A stretch of DNA of 57,843 nucleotides from Lachnospiraceae bacterium UBA7076 (GTDB taxonomy: Bacteria > Bacillota > Clostridia > Lachnospirales > Lachnospiraceae). The stretch is from positions 161,698 through 219,540 of the forward strand of contig DKZK01000027.1 of assembly GCA_002493625.1 (NCBI GenBank), read 5' to 3'. A model generated the notes under the pieces. The model had not been told where the DNA came from. It worked only from the letters and a program-made list of their open reading frames with translations, and did not search any database. This document shows, one piece after another, positions 42,656-51,089 of this stretch. The first letter of the stretch is position 1; the number at the start of each line of letters is the position of its first letter. The translations under genes and the position numbers were made by a program.

Positions 42656-43104
42656 ACACCTGTTTCTCCTCTCAATGCTTTTTTCACTTCACCTAAATAA
42701 TTACGATTAATATAAACCCGCTCGCTATTTTTTAGCGTTACTTCCATTCTGCTATTAAAAATCGGTTTAATGCTATCCATGTAGTGTATATTCAAAATAC
42801 ACGATTTACTGATTTGAACGAAACCACATTTTTTCAGTTGCTCTATAAGCTGATATAAACGCAAATCCGTATGATAAACTTCTCTTTCAAGATAGACAAA
42901 GGTTTGTTTATCCACACTTTCTATATAATAAATATCAGAAGCATTTATCATTCTCTCCATTTCATTATTATCGCATTTAATCTGTATATCAACGGATTTC
43001 AACAATTTTACAATACGTTGGAGATTTTCTTTGTCCCTGCCATATTTAATAGTCACTTCAAGATCAGCGCAGGATAAATCTTGTTCTAATTTAATTATCA
43101 TCAA
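42652..43104 (-). CDS. LytTR-family DNA-binding regulator without receiver domain
   Basis: A 150-residue protein. The first 50 residues are a short alpha/beta lead-in, and from about 55 the LytTR domain follows: DIYYIESVDKQTFVYLEREV, LIEQLKKCGFVQISKSCILN, and ERVYINRNYLGEVKKALRG, which bind DNA through beta strands. It has no phosphorylation domain, so it is probably controlled by the co-encoded DUF3021 membrane protein (four-base overlap). Targets may include its own operon with the CPBP protease. Confidence 0.9.
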   Translation of the reverse strand: MMIIKLEQDLSCADLEVTIKYGRDKENLQRIVKLLKSVDIQIKCDNNEMERMINASDIYYIESVDKQTFVYLEREVYHTDLRLYQLIEQLKKCGFVQISKSCILNIHYMDSIKPIFNSRMEVTLKNSERVYINRNYLGEVKKALRGETGV

Positions 43105-43421
43105 AGCATTCCTCCCAGCAAAAATTATATCAAAATTTGCTCTGTAATTGAATGTTCTTATAGCTGAAATACAATTCTAAACTACCAACATACAAAATAA
43201 AAGCGATGAACCGTTCCTATAACGTAAAAACATGACATACTCTGTAAGCCTTTCGTAAATACTTCAGTTTAGTTCTTGAAAGATATTCAAAGGTTAGTTT
43301 TTTTAATTTTTCATTACTTTATAGGTAAAGGGTATTATAATCTCGCCCGGTGAAATCAACAAGGCTAAATGTCCAACGTTTTCAGAAAGGTGAGCATCAG
43401 ATGAGAGTTTTAATAAAAGCA
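43105..43421. other. Non-coding region before the MarR promoter
   Basis: This stretch of about 320 bp separates the divergent LytTR and MarR genes. It is AT-rich and holds no open frame with a ribosome site. I see no repeat or riboswitch-like structure. The only clear signal in the full gap is the MarR promoter-operator that follows. Confidence 0.4.
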
Positions 43422-43476
43422 TTGACATAGCAGTAATAAGTTACTATACTGAAATAGACGTAATTTATTACTGCTA
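43422..43476 (+). promoter_or_regulatory. MarR-gene promoter with palindromic operator
   Basis: TTGACA (43422-43427), exactly 17 bp, TATACT (43445-43450). The 17-bp spacer is itself one arm of an inverted repeat: TAGCAGTAATAAGTTAC pairs with 43460-43476 with one mismatch across a 15-nt gap. A repressor bound here would cover the -10 box and the start site. It suggests autoregulation by the MarR protein encoded 18 bp downstream. Confidence 0.85.
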
Positions 43477-43493
43477 CGATTGGAGGACGAGAA

Positions 43494-43976
43494 ATGAAAA
43501 TGGAAACAATTTTTGAACAATACGACTGCGATACCGAACACAGGGTACAGGCAATATTTTCAAGTATCTTTGTATTACAAAACCGTATGCAGACAGCGGG
43601 CGAGAAGCTTCAGACACAAATATCCATGAAGCAATGGTTGTTACTTGCAATGACAGCTTGCTGTCCGGAGCCGCACACATTAACGAATATCGGAAACCTT
43701 ATGGGCTGTTCAAGACAGAACATAAAAAAGCTGGCATTATCCCTTGAAAAGAAAGGCTTTGTCCGTTTGCTATCAGGCGGAAACAATTCTGTCCATATTG
43801 ACCTGACTGATAAAGCAGGTCAATATACCAAAGAAATGGGAGAACGCCATTTACAATCTTTGAAGCTGCTATTTTCTGATTTTAACGAGGAGGAAATAAA
43901 ACTGCTTTTCCGTTTTTATGCAAAATTATTTGCAGGCATGAAACGGGTAGAACAATATGCGGAGGAATCAGATTGA
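43494..43976 (+). CDS. MarR-family transcriptional regulator
   Basis: A 160-residue regulator with the MarR winged helix: ISMKQWLLLAMTACCPEPHT, then LTNIGNLMGCSRQNIKKLAL, then the wing KKGFVRLLSGGNNSVHIDLT. Long helices at both ends form the dimer. The ATG follows GGAGGACG. The operator-like palindrome in its promoter points to autorepression relieved by a small molecule. It is translationally coupled to the following DUF6544-type gene through a TGATG overlap. Confidence 0.9.
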   Translation: MKMETIFEQYDCDTEHRVQAIFSSIFVLQNRMQTAGEKLQTQISMKQWLLLAMTACCPEPHTLTNIGNLMGCSRQNIKKLALSLEKKGFVRLLSGGNNSVHIDLTDKAGQYTKEMGERHLQSLKLLFSDFNEEEIKLLFRFYAKLFAGMKRVEQYAEESD

Positions 43977-44848
43977 TGAAAGTGAGGAAAAAAAGAATGT
44001 TTATTGCATTAGGGGTATTGCTTGTTATTGTCGGAGCATTGGTAATATGGTTTAACATTCCATATTCACCTGTCAAAAAGCAATTTCAAAATGATATAAC
44101 TGCTCTTTTAACCGAAAATCAATTGTCGGTTGATAATGAACTATTTACAGAAAATGACTTTTCACATTTGCCTACCCCTATTCAACGATACATTGAAAAC
44201 TGCGGTTATATAGGGACGCGGAAAATGTCCTATCTGAAAATGGAATATCACAATGTGGATTTTTCACAGGGCAAAAATGGTCCTGCTCTGACAATCGACT
44301 ATACACAGTACAACTTTATCAATGAGCCTTGCAGAATGGCGCTCATTGACAGCAGTTTGTTTGGTATTCCTTTTGAGGGATATGACTACTATCAAAATGG
44401 AACGGGCGGTATGAAAGGTGTGATTGCAAAAGCCATTACCCTGTTCGACCAGACCGGACCGGATATGGACAAAGCCTGCCTTGCCACTTTTCTTGCAGAA
44501 AGTTTATTTGCCCCTGCCATTTTGTTACAGGACTATATCACTTTTGAAGAAATAAGCGATTTTGAAGTGTGGGCAACAATCAGTTACAACAGACAAACGG
44601 CAAGCGGTATATTTACCTTTAACGAACAATATGAAATGATTTCTTTCACCACAAATGACAGAGCTGTTGCGGGAACAGACGGAAGCATGGAATATGTACC
44701 GTGGTCTGCAATTTGTAGTAATTATCAGCTTTCTCAAAATGGAATTAAGTACCCTACGAAGTTTCAGGCTGTCTGGAATTATCCCGATGGGGATTTTATT
44801 TACTTTGACGGATTTATCAGCGAGGTGTCTTATGGGTATGCGCAATAA
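43976..44848 (+). CDS. DUF6544-type membrane-anchored protein
   Basis: A 290-residue protein with a basic N-terminus and one signal-anchor helix (MFIALGVLLVIVGALVIWF, about 7-26), followed by an extracytoplasmic domain. HLPTPIQRYIENCGYIGTRK near residue 65 and GMKGVIAKAITLFDQTGPDM near 145 are, from memory, typical of DUF6544 proteins that accompany regulators in Firmicutes. Function is unknown. The ATG at 43976 overlaps the MarR stop (TGATG); a TTG one codon earlier is unlikely. As MarR partner it may take part in exporting or binding the inducing compound. Confidence 0.7.
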   Translation: MKVRKKRMFIALGVLLVIVGALVIWFNIPYSPVKKQFQNDITALLTENQLSVDNELFTENDFSHLPTPIQRYIENCGYIGTRKMSYLKMEYHNVDFSQGKNGPALTIDYTQYNFINEPCRMALIDSSLFGIPFEGYDYYQNGTGGMKGVIAKAITLFDQTGPDMDKACLATFLAESLFAPAILLQDYITFEEISDFEVWATISYNRQTASGIFTFNEQYEMISFTTNDRAVAGTDGSMEYVPWSAICSNYQLSQNGIKYPTKFQAVWNYPDGDFIYFDGFISEVSYGYAQ

Positions 44849-44915
44849 AGCAGAATGTTTACTTTTTACAAGGTTATTTATTCAGAGCGTTCCATCAATC
44901 CAATCGCTGCTAAAA

Positions 44916-45350
44916 TTATGGCAGAGGAAAATCCTCCATATTAAAGCTTTCTGATTTAAGATTGCAATAATGCCTGCCCTTTATCGCCGTGAATTTTAAT
45001 ACGCAGTAGTCGGGATCCGTTACGCCCTTTTTGTAAAACATAGTATCTCCTGTTTGCCAGATTTCCCGCTTTATATCATCGTCCTGCAAAACTTCCATTG
45101 TTCCTGTCAGCATAACGCCCTCATATTTAAAGCGTCCTCTGTTGTAAAAATAGATACTTGCTTTAGGATTGTTTTCATACTGACGGGTGCGCATGGCAGA
45201 CGTATTTGTGGAGAAGTAAAAACAATTCCCCTCTATTTTTCGCGGTGCCAGCATTGCTTTCATATTTGGAAAACCATCTTCGTCCACAGAACCGATAAAT
45301 GCTGTTTTTTGCTTTTGAATAAATTCCATCATTTGTTTTCTTGTTTTCAT
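44916..45350 (-). CDS. Pyridoxamine 5'-phosphate oxidase-family flavin protein
   Basis: A 144-residue split-barrel protein: QKTAFIGSVDEDGFPNMKAM, the strand FYFSTNTSAMRTRQYENNPK, and EGVMLTGTMEVLQDDDIKRE form the FMN or F420-binding barrel of general stress/PNPOx-like proteins. The end KGRHYCNLKSESFNM is usual for the clostridial group. Its substrate is not known. The start touches the stop of the upstream flavodoxin-fold reductase (one-base overlap at 45350), so both flavin proteins are made together. Confidence 0.85.
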   Translation of the reverse strand: MKTRKQMMEFIQKQKTAFIGSVDEDGFPNMKAMLAPRKIEGNCFYFSTNTSAMRTRQYENNPKASIYFYNRGRFKYEGVMLTGTMEVLQDDDIKREIWQTGDTMFYKKGVTDPDYCVLKFTAIKGRHYCNLKSESFNMEDFPLP

Positions 45351-45907
45351 TATAAATCCTCCCTATTTAAATTTATGGAAGCTCCAAGCTTATATGCTTC
45401 CTCTAATGCATTTGTCCGTTTAATATCCCCAATGTCCTTAACTCCCCTCACAAGCACCATACCTGCGTCCTCCAAATGAAAAAAATCAAGCACAAGCTGG
45501 TACTGTAATTTAATTGCATCAAATAATTCCGGTAATGTTGCCGCTCCCACCAGTAATAATGCCAGCTTTTTCACCGGAAATTCATTTCTCGCAGGCGTAT
45601 GCAGTCTGTCAATAATTGCTTTTAACTGTGCGCTAATCCCGTAAAAATAAACAGGCGATGCAATCACTATCATATCCGCGCTTCTCAGTTTTTCATAAAT
45701 TTTTGTCATGTCATCCTTTTGAAAACATTGATTTTCCTCTCTCGTAAAGCATGAATTACATCCAATGCAAGGATTTACCTTGTAATCAGCAACAGAAACT
45801 ATGTCCACAGTGTTATTTTTTTCTGCTCCCTCTGTAAATGCCTGTGCAAGCAAATCTGTATTTCCACCTTTTCGCGTACTTCCAACCAAAACAACAATTC
45901 TGCTCAT
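45350..45907 (-). CDS. NADPH-dependent FMN reductase-like flavodoxin-fold protein
   Basis: A 185-residue protein: IVVLVGSTRKGGNTDLLAQA is the FMN phosphate-binding start of the family, PCIGCNSCFTREENQCFQKD a cysteine-rich iron-sulfur-flavoprotein-like segment, and ADMIVIASPVYFYGISAQLK the isoalloxazine loop. It probably transfers electrons to small acceptors and is an iron-sulfur flavoprotein relative. It is upstream of the PNPOx-like gene. Part of its 3' sequence is repeated as a remnant at 48083-48143. Confidence 0.85.
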   Translation of the reverse strand: MSRIVVLVGSTRKGGNTDLLAQAFTEGAEKNNTVDIVSVADYKVNPCIGCNSCFTREENQCFQKDDMTKIYEKLRSADMIVIASPVYFYGISAQLKAIIDRLHTPARNEFPVKKLALLLVGAATLPELFDAIKLQYQLVLDFFHLEDAGMVLVRGVKDIGDIKRTNALEEAYKLGASINLNREDL

Positions 45908-46226
45908 TACAGCAATCCTCCCGTGTGTTATTCAAACTATGCTCCTGCGAGATTAACCACATCATTTTCAGTCTCAATTTCCTATCATATTACCACATAC
46001 ACATCTGCCTTTCCATAAAAATATGACAACCCGAATACTCTTACAAACTGCCACAGCCTCAAATTCCGCAGCTCATTATCTGTATAACCATCAATATCGA
46101 CGGTAACATTTTCACTTATTACACAGATTTTTAATGAAAGCATTGAATTTCATTCTTGATTATGCTAACATTAACAACATGTAATTCTCAGTAAAACCGT
46201 TACTTATGATGAAAATGGAGGTACAT
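45908..46226. other. Non-coding region before the IbrA-like gene
   Basis: This 319-bp gap separates the divergent flavin-reductase and IbrA-like genes. No ORF with coding character, repeat or clear promoter hexamer pair was found. It should hold the promoters of both genes. Confidence 0.4.
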
Positions 46227-47558
46227 ATGACCCGACAGTACAGCAGACAAAATGTGTATGACGCTCTCCGTGAACGCCTGAAATACCTGTTTGATGAATT
46301 TGATAATATCTATGTCTCCTTTTCAGGAGGAAAAGACAGTGGTCTTTTACTGAATCTGGTATTGGATTTTCAGCAAAAAAACTATCCCAATAAGACCATC
46401 GGCGTTTTTCATCAGGACTTTGAAGCGCAATATACGGTAACCACAGAATACATTGAAAGAACCTTTGAGCGGATTCACGATAAGGTCGAGCCCTACTGGG
46501 TCTGTCTGCCAATGGCAACCAGAACTGCTTTAAGCAGCTATGAAATGTTCTGGTATCCGTGGGATGACACAAAGCAGGACAGTTGGATAAGAAAAATGCC
46601 TGAAAAGGATTATGTGATTAATCTTTCGCACAATCCAATCAGCACATATAAATATAAGATGCATCAGGAGGATTTGGCAAAGCAGTTCGGCAGATGGTAC
46701 CGTATATCACACGGCAGGCGCAAAACCGTGTGTCTGCTGGGTCTGCGCGCAGAAGAATCCATGCAGCGGTACAGTGGCTTTCTCAACAAAAAATACGGAT
46801 ATGAGGGCAAATGCTGGATCAGCCGCCAGTTTAAGGATGTCTGGTGTGCCTCCCCCTTATATGACTGGTCCGTATCAGATATATGGCATGCAAATTATCT
46901 GTTTGGGTATGATTATAACCACCTGTACGACTTATATTATATGGCAGGTCTTAAGGTGTCTCAGATGCGGGTCGCATCGCCGTTTAACGACTATTCCAAG
47001 GATTCCCTGAATTTATACCGGGTCATCGACCCCGAAATATGGGTAAAACTTGTGGGACGGGTTCAAGGCGTCAACTTTGCATGTATCTATGGAAAAACAA
47101 AGGCGATGGGATACCGAAACGTGACCCTGCCGGAAGGACATACATGGAAATCCTTCACTACATTTCTCCTGAGCACCCTGCCTGTCAGGCTCCGCAAAAA
47201 TTACATTCAAAAGTTTAATACATCCATTATATTCTGGCATAAAACAGGCGGAGGACTTGATGAGGATACCATTCAGGAGCTTATTGAACATGGTTATCAT
47301 ATAAGGCGAAACGGTGTGTCAAACTACACATTGAACAGAAAATCAAGAATAATTTTTATCGGAGAACTGCCGGACAATACGGATGACATCAAATCGTCAA
47401 AGGATATACCAAGTTGGAAAAGAATGTGTTACTGCATACTGAAAAATGACCATATCTGCCGATTTATGGGATTTGGATTAAACCGCGAACAGCAACAGCG
47501 TATTGATACAATACGCACAGAATACAAAAGTGTTGAGGAAATAGAATATGAAATATAA
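46227..47558 (+). CDS. ibrA: PAPS-reductase-like ATPase with DUF3440 (IbrA-like)
   Basis: A 443-residue protein of the adenine nucleotide alpha-hydrolase superfamily. The PP-loop is VSFSGGKDSGLLL (33-39 for the core), followed by IGVFHQDFEAQY. The central block RKTVCLLGLRAEESMQRYSG then LYDWSVSDIWHANYLFGYDY, and the DUF3440 C-terminal half, identify the IbrA group. In E. coli IbrA/IbrB raise expression of immunoglobulin-binding proteins; related PP-loop enzymes load sulfur on DNA or tRNA. The ATG at 46227 follows GGAGG. It overlaps the ParB-like ibrB gene by 11 bases, the standard pairing. It often rides on mobile elements. Confidence 0.8.
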   Translation: MTRQYSRQNVYDALRERLKYLFDEFDNIYVSFSGGKDSGLLLNLVLDFQQKNYPNKTIGVFHQDFEAQYTVTTEYIERTFERIHDKVEPYWVCLPMATRTALSSYEMFWYPWDDTKQDSWIRKMPEKDYVINLSHNPISTYKYKMHQEDLAKQFGRWYRISHGRRKTVCLLGLRAEESMQRYSGFLNKKYGYEGKCWISRQFKDVWCASPLYDWSVSDIWHANYLFGYDYNHLYDLYYMAGLKVSQMRVASPFNDYSKDSLNLYRVIDPEIWVKLVGRVQGVNFACIYGKTKAMGYRNVTLPEGHTWKSFTTFLLSTLPVRLRKNYIQKFNTSIIFWHKTGGGLDEDTIQELIEHGYHIRRNGVSNYTLNRKSRIIFIGELPDNTDDIKSSKDIPSWKRMCYCILKNDHICRFMGFGLNREQQQRIDTIRTEYKSVEEIEYEI

Positions 47559-48075
47559 AAGCCCCGTCTATAATATCATTACCGTACCTGTGGAAAAAAT
47601 ACAAGTCAACAATTACAACCCTAATTCCGTTGCTCCTCCGGAGATGAAGCTGCTCTATGAAAGCATCAAAAACGATGGCTATACAATGCCCATTGTCTGC
47701 TACCATGATAAAAAACAGGACGTTTATATCATCGTGGATGGTTTCCACCGATACAGGATTATGCTGGAGCATCCCGACATCTACGAACGGGAGGGCGGCA
47801 TGCTGCCTGTATCTGTAATCGACAAGCCGCTTGACCAGCGGATGGCAAGCACAATCCGGCATAACAGGGCAAGAGGAACCCATGACGTGGAGCTGATGAG
47901 CAATATCGTCAGGGATCTGCATGAGTTGGGACGGTCTGATGCATGGATTTCGAAGCATCTGGGCATGGACAGGGATGAAATTCTGCGACTGAAGCAAATC
48001 ACCGGTCTCGCTGCCCTATTCAAGGATATTAAATTCGGAAAGGCTTGGCGCCCAGCCGAGGAGGAACAGGAATAA
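47548..48075 (+). CDS. ibrB: ParB-like N-terminal domain protein (IbrB-like)
   Basis: A 175-residue protein. VPVEKIQVNNYNPNSVAPPE starts the ParB/sulfiredoxin-like domain, IIVDGFHRYRI is its phosphate-binding box, and MASTIRHNRARGTHDVELMS the next conserved element, followed by an HTH (AWISKHLGMDRDEILRLKQ). ParB domains of this type bind CTP or act as nucleotide-dependent nucleases; IbrB pairs with the PP-loop protein IbrA. The start lies inside the end of ibrA, so the two are coupled. The stop is followed directly by debris of another gene. Confidence 0.85.
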   Translation: MKYKSPVYNIITVPVEKIQVNNYNPNSVAPPEMKLLYESIKNDGYTMPIVCYHDKKQDVYIIVDGFHRYRIMLEHPDIYEREGGMLPVSVIDKPLDQRMASTIRHNRARGTHDVELMSNIVRDLHELGRSDAWISKHLGMDRDEILRLKQITGLAALFKDIKFGKAWRPAEEEQE

Positions 48076-48082
48076 ATTGGAA

Positions 48083-48143
48083 ATATCCCCAATATCCTTA
48101 ACTCCCCTCACAAGCACCATGCCTGCATCCTCCAAATGAAAAA
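48083..48143 (-). pseudogene. Remnant of a second flavodoxin-fold reductase gene
   Basis: About 60 bp match 45423-45484 with few differences and encode FHLEDAGMVLVRGVKDIGDI in the same frame and orientation as the intact gene. Only this stretch survives, between ibrB and the next gene. It shows that the flavin-reductase gene was duplicated and then lost here. Confidence 0.75.
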
Positions 48144-48166
48144 ATAACTCCCCAACAAATAAATTT

Positions 48167-49030
48167 TTATATTTTTTGTTTATGATTTCCGTCGGTATCT
48201 ATTTTATATAAATCGTTGTCCTTTTGATAATAAATCCAGCCGTTTTCTACTTTATTTATTTGATACAAGAAATCGCCCACATCATCCAAAACCACATATT
48301 CCGAGCCGTCCGGTTTTGCTTTTATCAGTCTGTTCGACGTGTAATATATCCATTCATCATCCGTATCCTCTAACAGAACGACTTTTTCCAACCCATCTGC
48401 CGGATTACCCATCTCTATTTTATAATTATCGTATATTACCCATCCATCTTCTATGCGAACACTATGACTGCCCATTAAATCAGGACCGGATAATTCATAT
48501 GCCACGGCGACAACATTTTCTCCGTTCAAATCCATTCTGTATAATGCATGCCCATTCAGTCCGACTCCGGTCGTATCAAAGGAATGTGTAAAATATATGT
48601 ATTCTTTATCAATGGAAAAATTACCTACCTCTTTTTCCAAAATGTTTTTATCAAATACCTCCGACTCTGTCATACAAAGTTGTCCATGTAAAAAATCCCC
48701 CCATGATGAATCGAGATAAATCACACGATTGTCCGCTACTTCAAAATGAGTACATGCGCCATCACTTATACGTTCCGCCGGATGTCCTTTTTGCCATCTG
48801 TACAAAACCGGATATGCAACAACGTTATCCCCAATTCTTTCCGATGTTTCGTACGTGAAAAAGGTATACTTATCCACCACTGCTTCATTCAAAATATCCG
48901 CATCCATAGGATAAATAATTTCATTATTATCACCCAATATGGCAATTTCCTGATATGGCTGTTTTTCTACCCAATACACCACACATAATATACATATACA
49001 GCAAAGTAATGCGCCGGCTATCACTGCCAC
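48167..49030 (-). CDS. DUF5050-like surface protein with a probable start-site frameshift
   Basis: A protein of about 287 residues. One hydrophobic anchor (VIAGALLCCICILCVVYWVE) precedes an external domain made of beta-propeller-like repeats with a YY/IY-x-D pattern: YIYFTHSFDTTG, ALYRMDLNGENV, WIYYTSNRLIKAKPDGSEYV, IYYQKDNDLYKIDTDGN, as in DUF5050 proteins. The GTG at 49030 has no spaced ribosome site. An ATG at 49065 does (AGGGGATTTTTA) but is in another frame, and restoring one A after ATGAAA would give a normal basic N-terminus. So the gene may carry a one-base deletion; tandem copies of the decamer GAGAACAAAA lie there. Confidence 0.55.
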   Translation of the reverse strand: MAVIAGALLCCICILCVVYWVEKQPYQEIAILGDNNEIIYPMDADILNEAVVDKYTFFTYETSERIGDNVVAYPVLYRWQKGHPAERISDGACTHFEVADNRVIYLDSSWGDFLHGQLCMTESEVFDKNILEKEVGNFSIDKEYIYFTHSFDTTGVGLNGHALYRMDLNGENVVAVAYELSGPDLMGSHSVRIEDGWVIYDNYKIEMGNPADGLEKVVLLEDTDDEWIYYTSNRLIKAKPDGSEYVVLDDVGDFLYQINKVENGWIYYQKDNDLYKIDTDGNHKQKI

Positions 49031-49083
49031 CCTTCTTTTGTTCTCTTTTGTTCTCTTGTTTTCATTAAAAATCCCCCTATTTA

Positions 49084-49300
49084 TTAAATGATAAATTTAA
49101 CCATTACATATATGAAATGGAATATTGTAAAAATCAAAATTGAAATAACTGCTATTACTTTCTTTCTGTCAGCGGAACAGCATTTCTTCCATCCACTGCC
49201 CATTGTACAATCAACGCCACATCTTTCGTTGTGACGACCATTAACGGTTCCTTAAACGGAATAGGGTATCGCATGCACCAACCCACCAAATAAATTTTAT
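49084..49300 (-). pseudogene. Fused debris: tail of a duplicated membrane-protein gene plus another fragment
   Basis: 49084-49171 encodes DRKKVIAVISILIFTIFHFI then YVMVKFII and a stop, matching the C-terminus of the four-helix protein at 39966. Just upstream, in another frame, 49155-49300 reads RYPIPFKEPLMVVTTKDVAL then IVQWAVDGRNAVPL, a former protein piece of unknown type. Neither has a start. The remaining bases to 49395 show nothing further. Confidence 0.65.
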
Positions 49301-49395
49301 ATCTTTATACACAAAAATTCTGCGCCCTTTCGCTGATACTCCCATAGATACCGTCCTGACATTTGCTCATAATAATTTATGCTTTGATTGATTTT

Positions 49396-50511
49396 TTATA
49401 TTTCGCTCCTGCCTGTGTAAATCCAATCTTTAAACCCACAGTTCTTTGCCGACTGATAAATCGGATGAACTACCTCTTGCAATGCATTGAAAAACCGGTT
49501 AAAATCCTGTCCTTCCTGATAAATTTTCCTGCGTATCTCATCACTGTTCAGATGCTCTTTTGCGCACTTTTCAAATTCATCATGTACAGCATCATATTTC
49601 CACATCATTTCATATGATAAAAATTCCAGCTTTGCCAACTGTGGAAAATAAATATCCCAATTTGGCAAGCTATTATTTTTACTGCTGTTTATACTTCGAG
49701 TTGTCGGATGAAGATTCCAAAATTCATCATTCGCCACATAAGACCACGGGACAAAATGGTCAATGGAAATATCTTGGTCTGTCAATTCTATATGTCCGTA
49801 TATTTCTTTCACAGGATGAATTGATAATAACACTTTCCAATATTTCTTAACCTTATCTAATTTTCGTTCACGCGGCGGATACAGTTTATCTGCGATTCCC
49901 GGAACATTTGGATTACGCTTCTGTAAATATATTATCATATTATAACGAAGCCATCCCTTAATAATTTCCTGATTTTTATGTATATAAGAATACCATTCTT
50001 CACTAAATCGAATTATTGTCTGCATTCCGTTTAATGCTTCAAAATAATACATAAGTCTTTGTTTCTGATTTATTTTTTCAACCAATGCACTTTCTGATAC
50101 ATCCCACTCTCTCCCTTTCATGTTATCCATAAACGGAGCCTGCAAACGGTATGGTACATTTCTTGTCAGAATTCTTTTCCGCTTTGCCACTTCTTTATCA
50201 GTGCAATTATTTAAGTAATTGATTATTTCTTCCTTCTTTTCCGATGACTTTATCTTGGTTATTTCCTGTAAATACTGTATCAAACCTTCAAGAGTATCTT
50301 TCGGCCCCAAATTCAAATGATATTCCGTTACCATATACCATGCATCTGCAATCATCTCATTAATAAGCTCATCATAAATTATATAACTTTTTCCTTCCAG
50401 TACTTTTGTAATAATCGCCTGAAACCAGAAAAACTTATAACATTCACTGGTATTTTCAAATAATCGGCTTAAATGTTCAATTTCAAGGTCATTGGAATAT
50501 GGTAACTGCAT
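49396..50511 (-). CDS. HNH endonuclease-domain protein
   Basis: A 371-residue protein. The N-terminal 235 residues are helical and unassigned (HLSRLFENTSECYKFFWFQA; KRILTRNVPYRLQAPFMDN). The HNH site is at 249-283: SIDHFVPWSYVANDEFWNL with D251/H252, N266, and then NSSKNNSLP with N275 and K278, the order of residues in HNH nucleases. A helical tail ends it. It stands alone with no methylase nearby, as in modification-dependent or abortive-infection HNH proteins. The ATG follows a weak AGATGAAGGTG site. A defence role is likely but only inferred. Confidence 0.8.
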   Translation of the reverse strand: MQLPYSNDLEIEHLSRLFENTSECYKFFWFQAIITKVLEGKSYIIYDELINEMIADAWYMVTEYHLNLGPKDTLEGLIQYLQEITKIKSSEKKEEIINYLNNCTDKEVAKRKRILTRNVPYRLQAPFMDNMKGREWDVSESALVEKINQKQRLMYYFEALNGMQTIIRFSEEWYSYIHKNQEIIKGWLRYNMIIYLQKRNPNVPGIADKLYPPRERKLDKVKKYWKVLLSIHPVKEIYGHIELTDQDISIDHFVPWSYVANDEFWNLHPTTRSINSSKNNSLPNWDIYFPQLAKLEFLSYEMMWKYDAVHDEFEKCAKEHLNSDEIRRKIYQEGQDFNRFFNALQEVVHPIYQSAKNCGFKDWIYTGRSEI

Positions 50512-50587
50512 AAACTACACCTTCATCTCTAATAAAGCTTTTAAAACCCAAAAAATATGTATTATGGCTTGGATTAAATAAATCTTC

Positions 50588-50998
50588 CTATTCCGCCCGC
50601 TTTCTAATTTTCAGCAATAAAAGGATAATACAGATACCCGTTAAAATATGACCGATTCCTGCAATGCCGGAAATAGAGGCATCCATCCCTTTACTTAACT
50701 CGTTTCCCTGTACCTGCGTCAAACCTCTCATCAGAAAGCCAATTCCGGTAATGTTCAGACCAATCTGGTAAACAATCAGAATTTTACCAACTCCCCCATC
50801 GGAAAAAGAGAAGCTTTTTTCAAGCATCAGAAGCATCAGGAAAAAAAACATTCCCAACAAAAAATAATGCGTATGCATTACAGAAAGATTCGTTTGTCCG
50901 TCAAAATGATTGAACTTTGTAAACTCCCTGTAAAATACTCCGAATACCATGGCAATGATTGCATAAACCAAAGCCAGATTTGCATAGCGTTTGACCAT
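50588..50998 (-). CDS. DUF2871 membrane protein
   Basis: A 136-residue four-helix protein: LALVYAIIAMVFGVFYREFT, SVMHTHYFLLGMFFFLMLLM, IGLNITGIGFLMRGLTQV and IAGIGHILTGICIILLLLKI. The conserved histidines in MHTHYFLLG and GIGHILTG could bind heme or metal, a feature of DUF2871. The ATG at 50998 follows AAGGAGAG; the frame open to 51031 includes that site. It lies downstream of mutY by 91 bp on the same strand. Function is unknown. Confidence 0.8.
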   Translation of the reverse strand: MVKRYANLALVYAIIAMVFGVFYREFTKFNHFDGQTNLSVMHTHYFLLGMFFFLMLLMLEKSFSFSDGGVGKILIVYQIGLNITGIGFLMRGLTQVQGNELSKGMDASISGIAGIGHILTGICIILLLLKIRKRAE

Positions 50999-51089
50999 AA
51001 TAATTCTCTCCTTTTTTGAATATTCACCCATTTCACATTTTCTTTTGTCATATATTCCGATTTACTTTGTAAATGAAAGCTCTATGCAC

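Noticed and set aside
46227..48075. Dnd or Ssp phosphorothioation locus
   Set aside because: DndC-like chemistry is possible, but no DndB/D/E or SspA-type cysteine desulfurase genes are present and the DUF3440 pattern fits IbrA.
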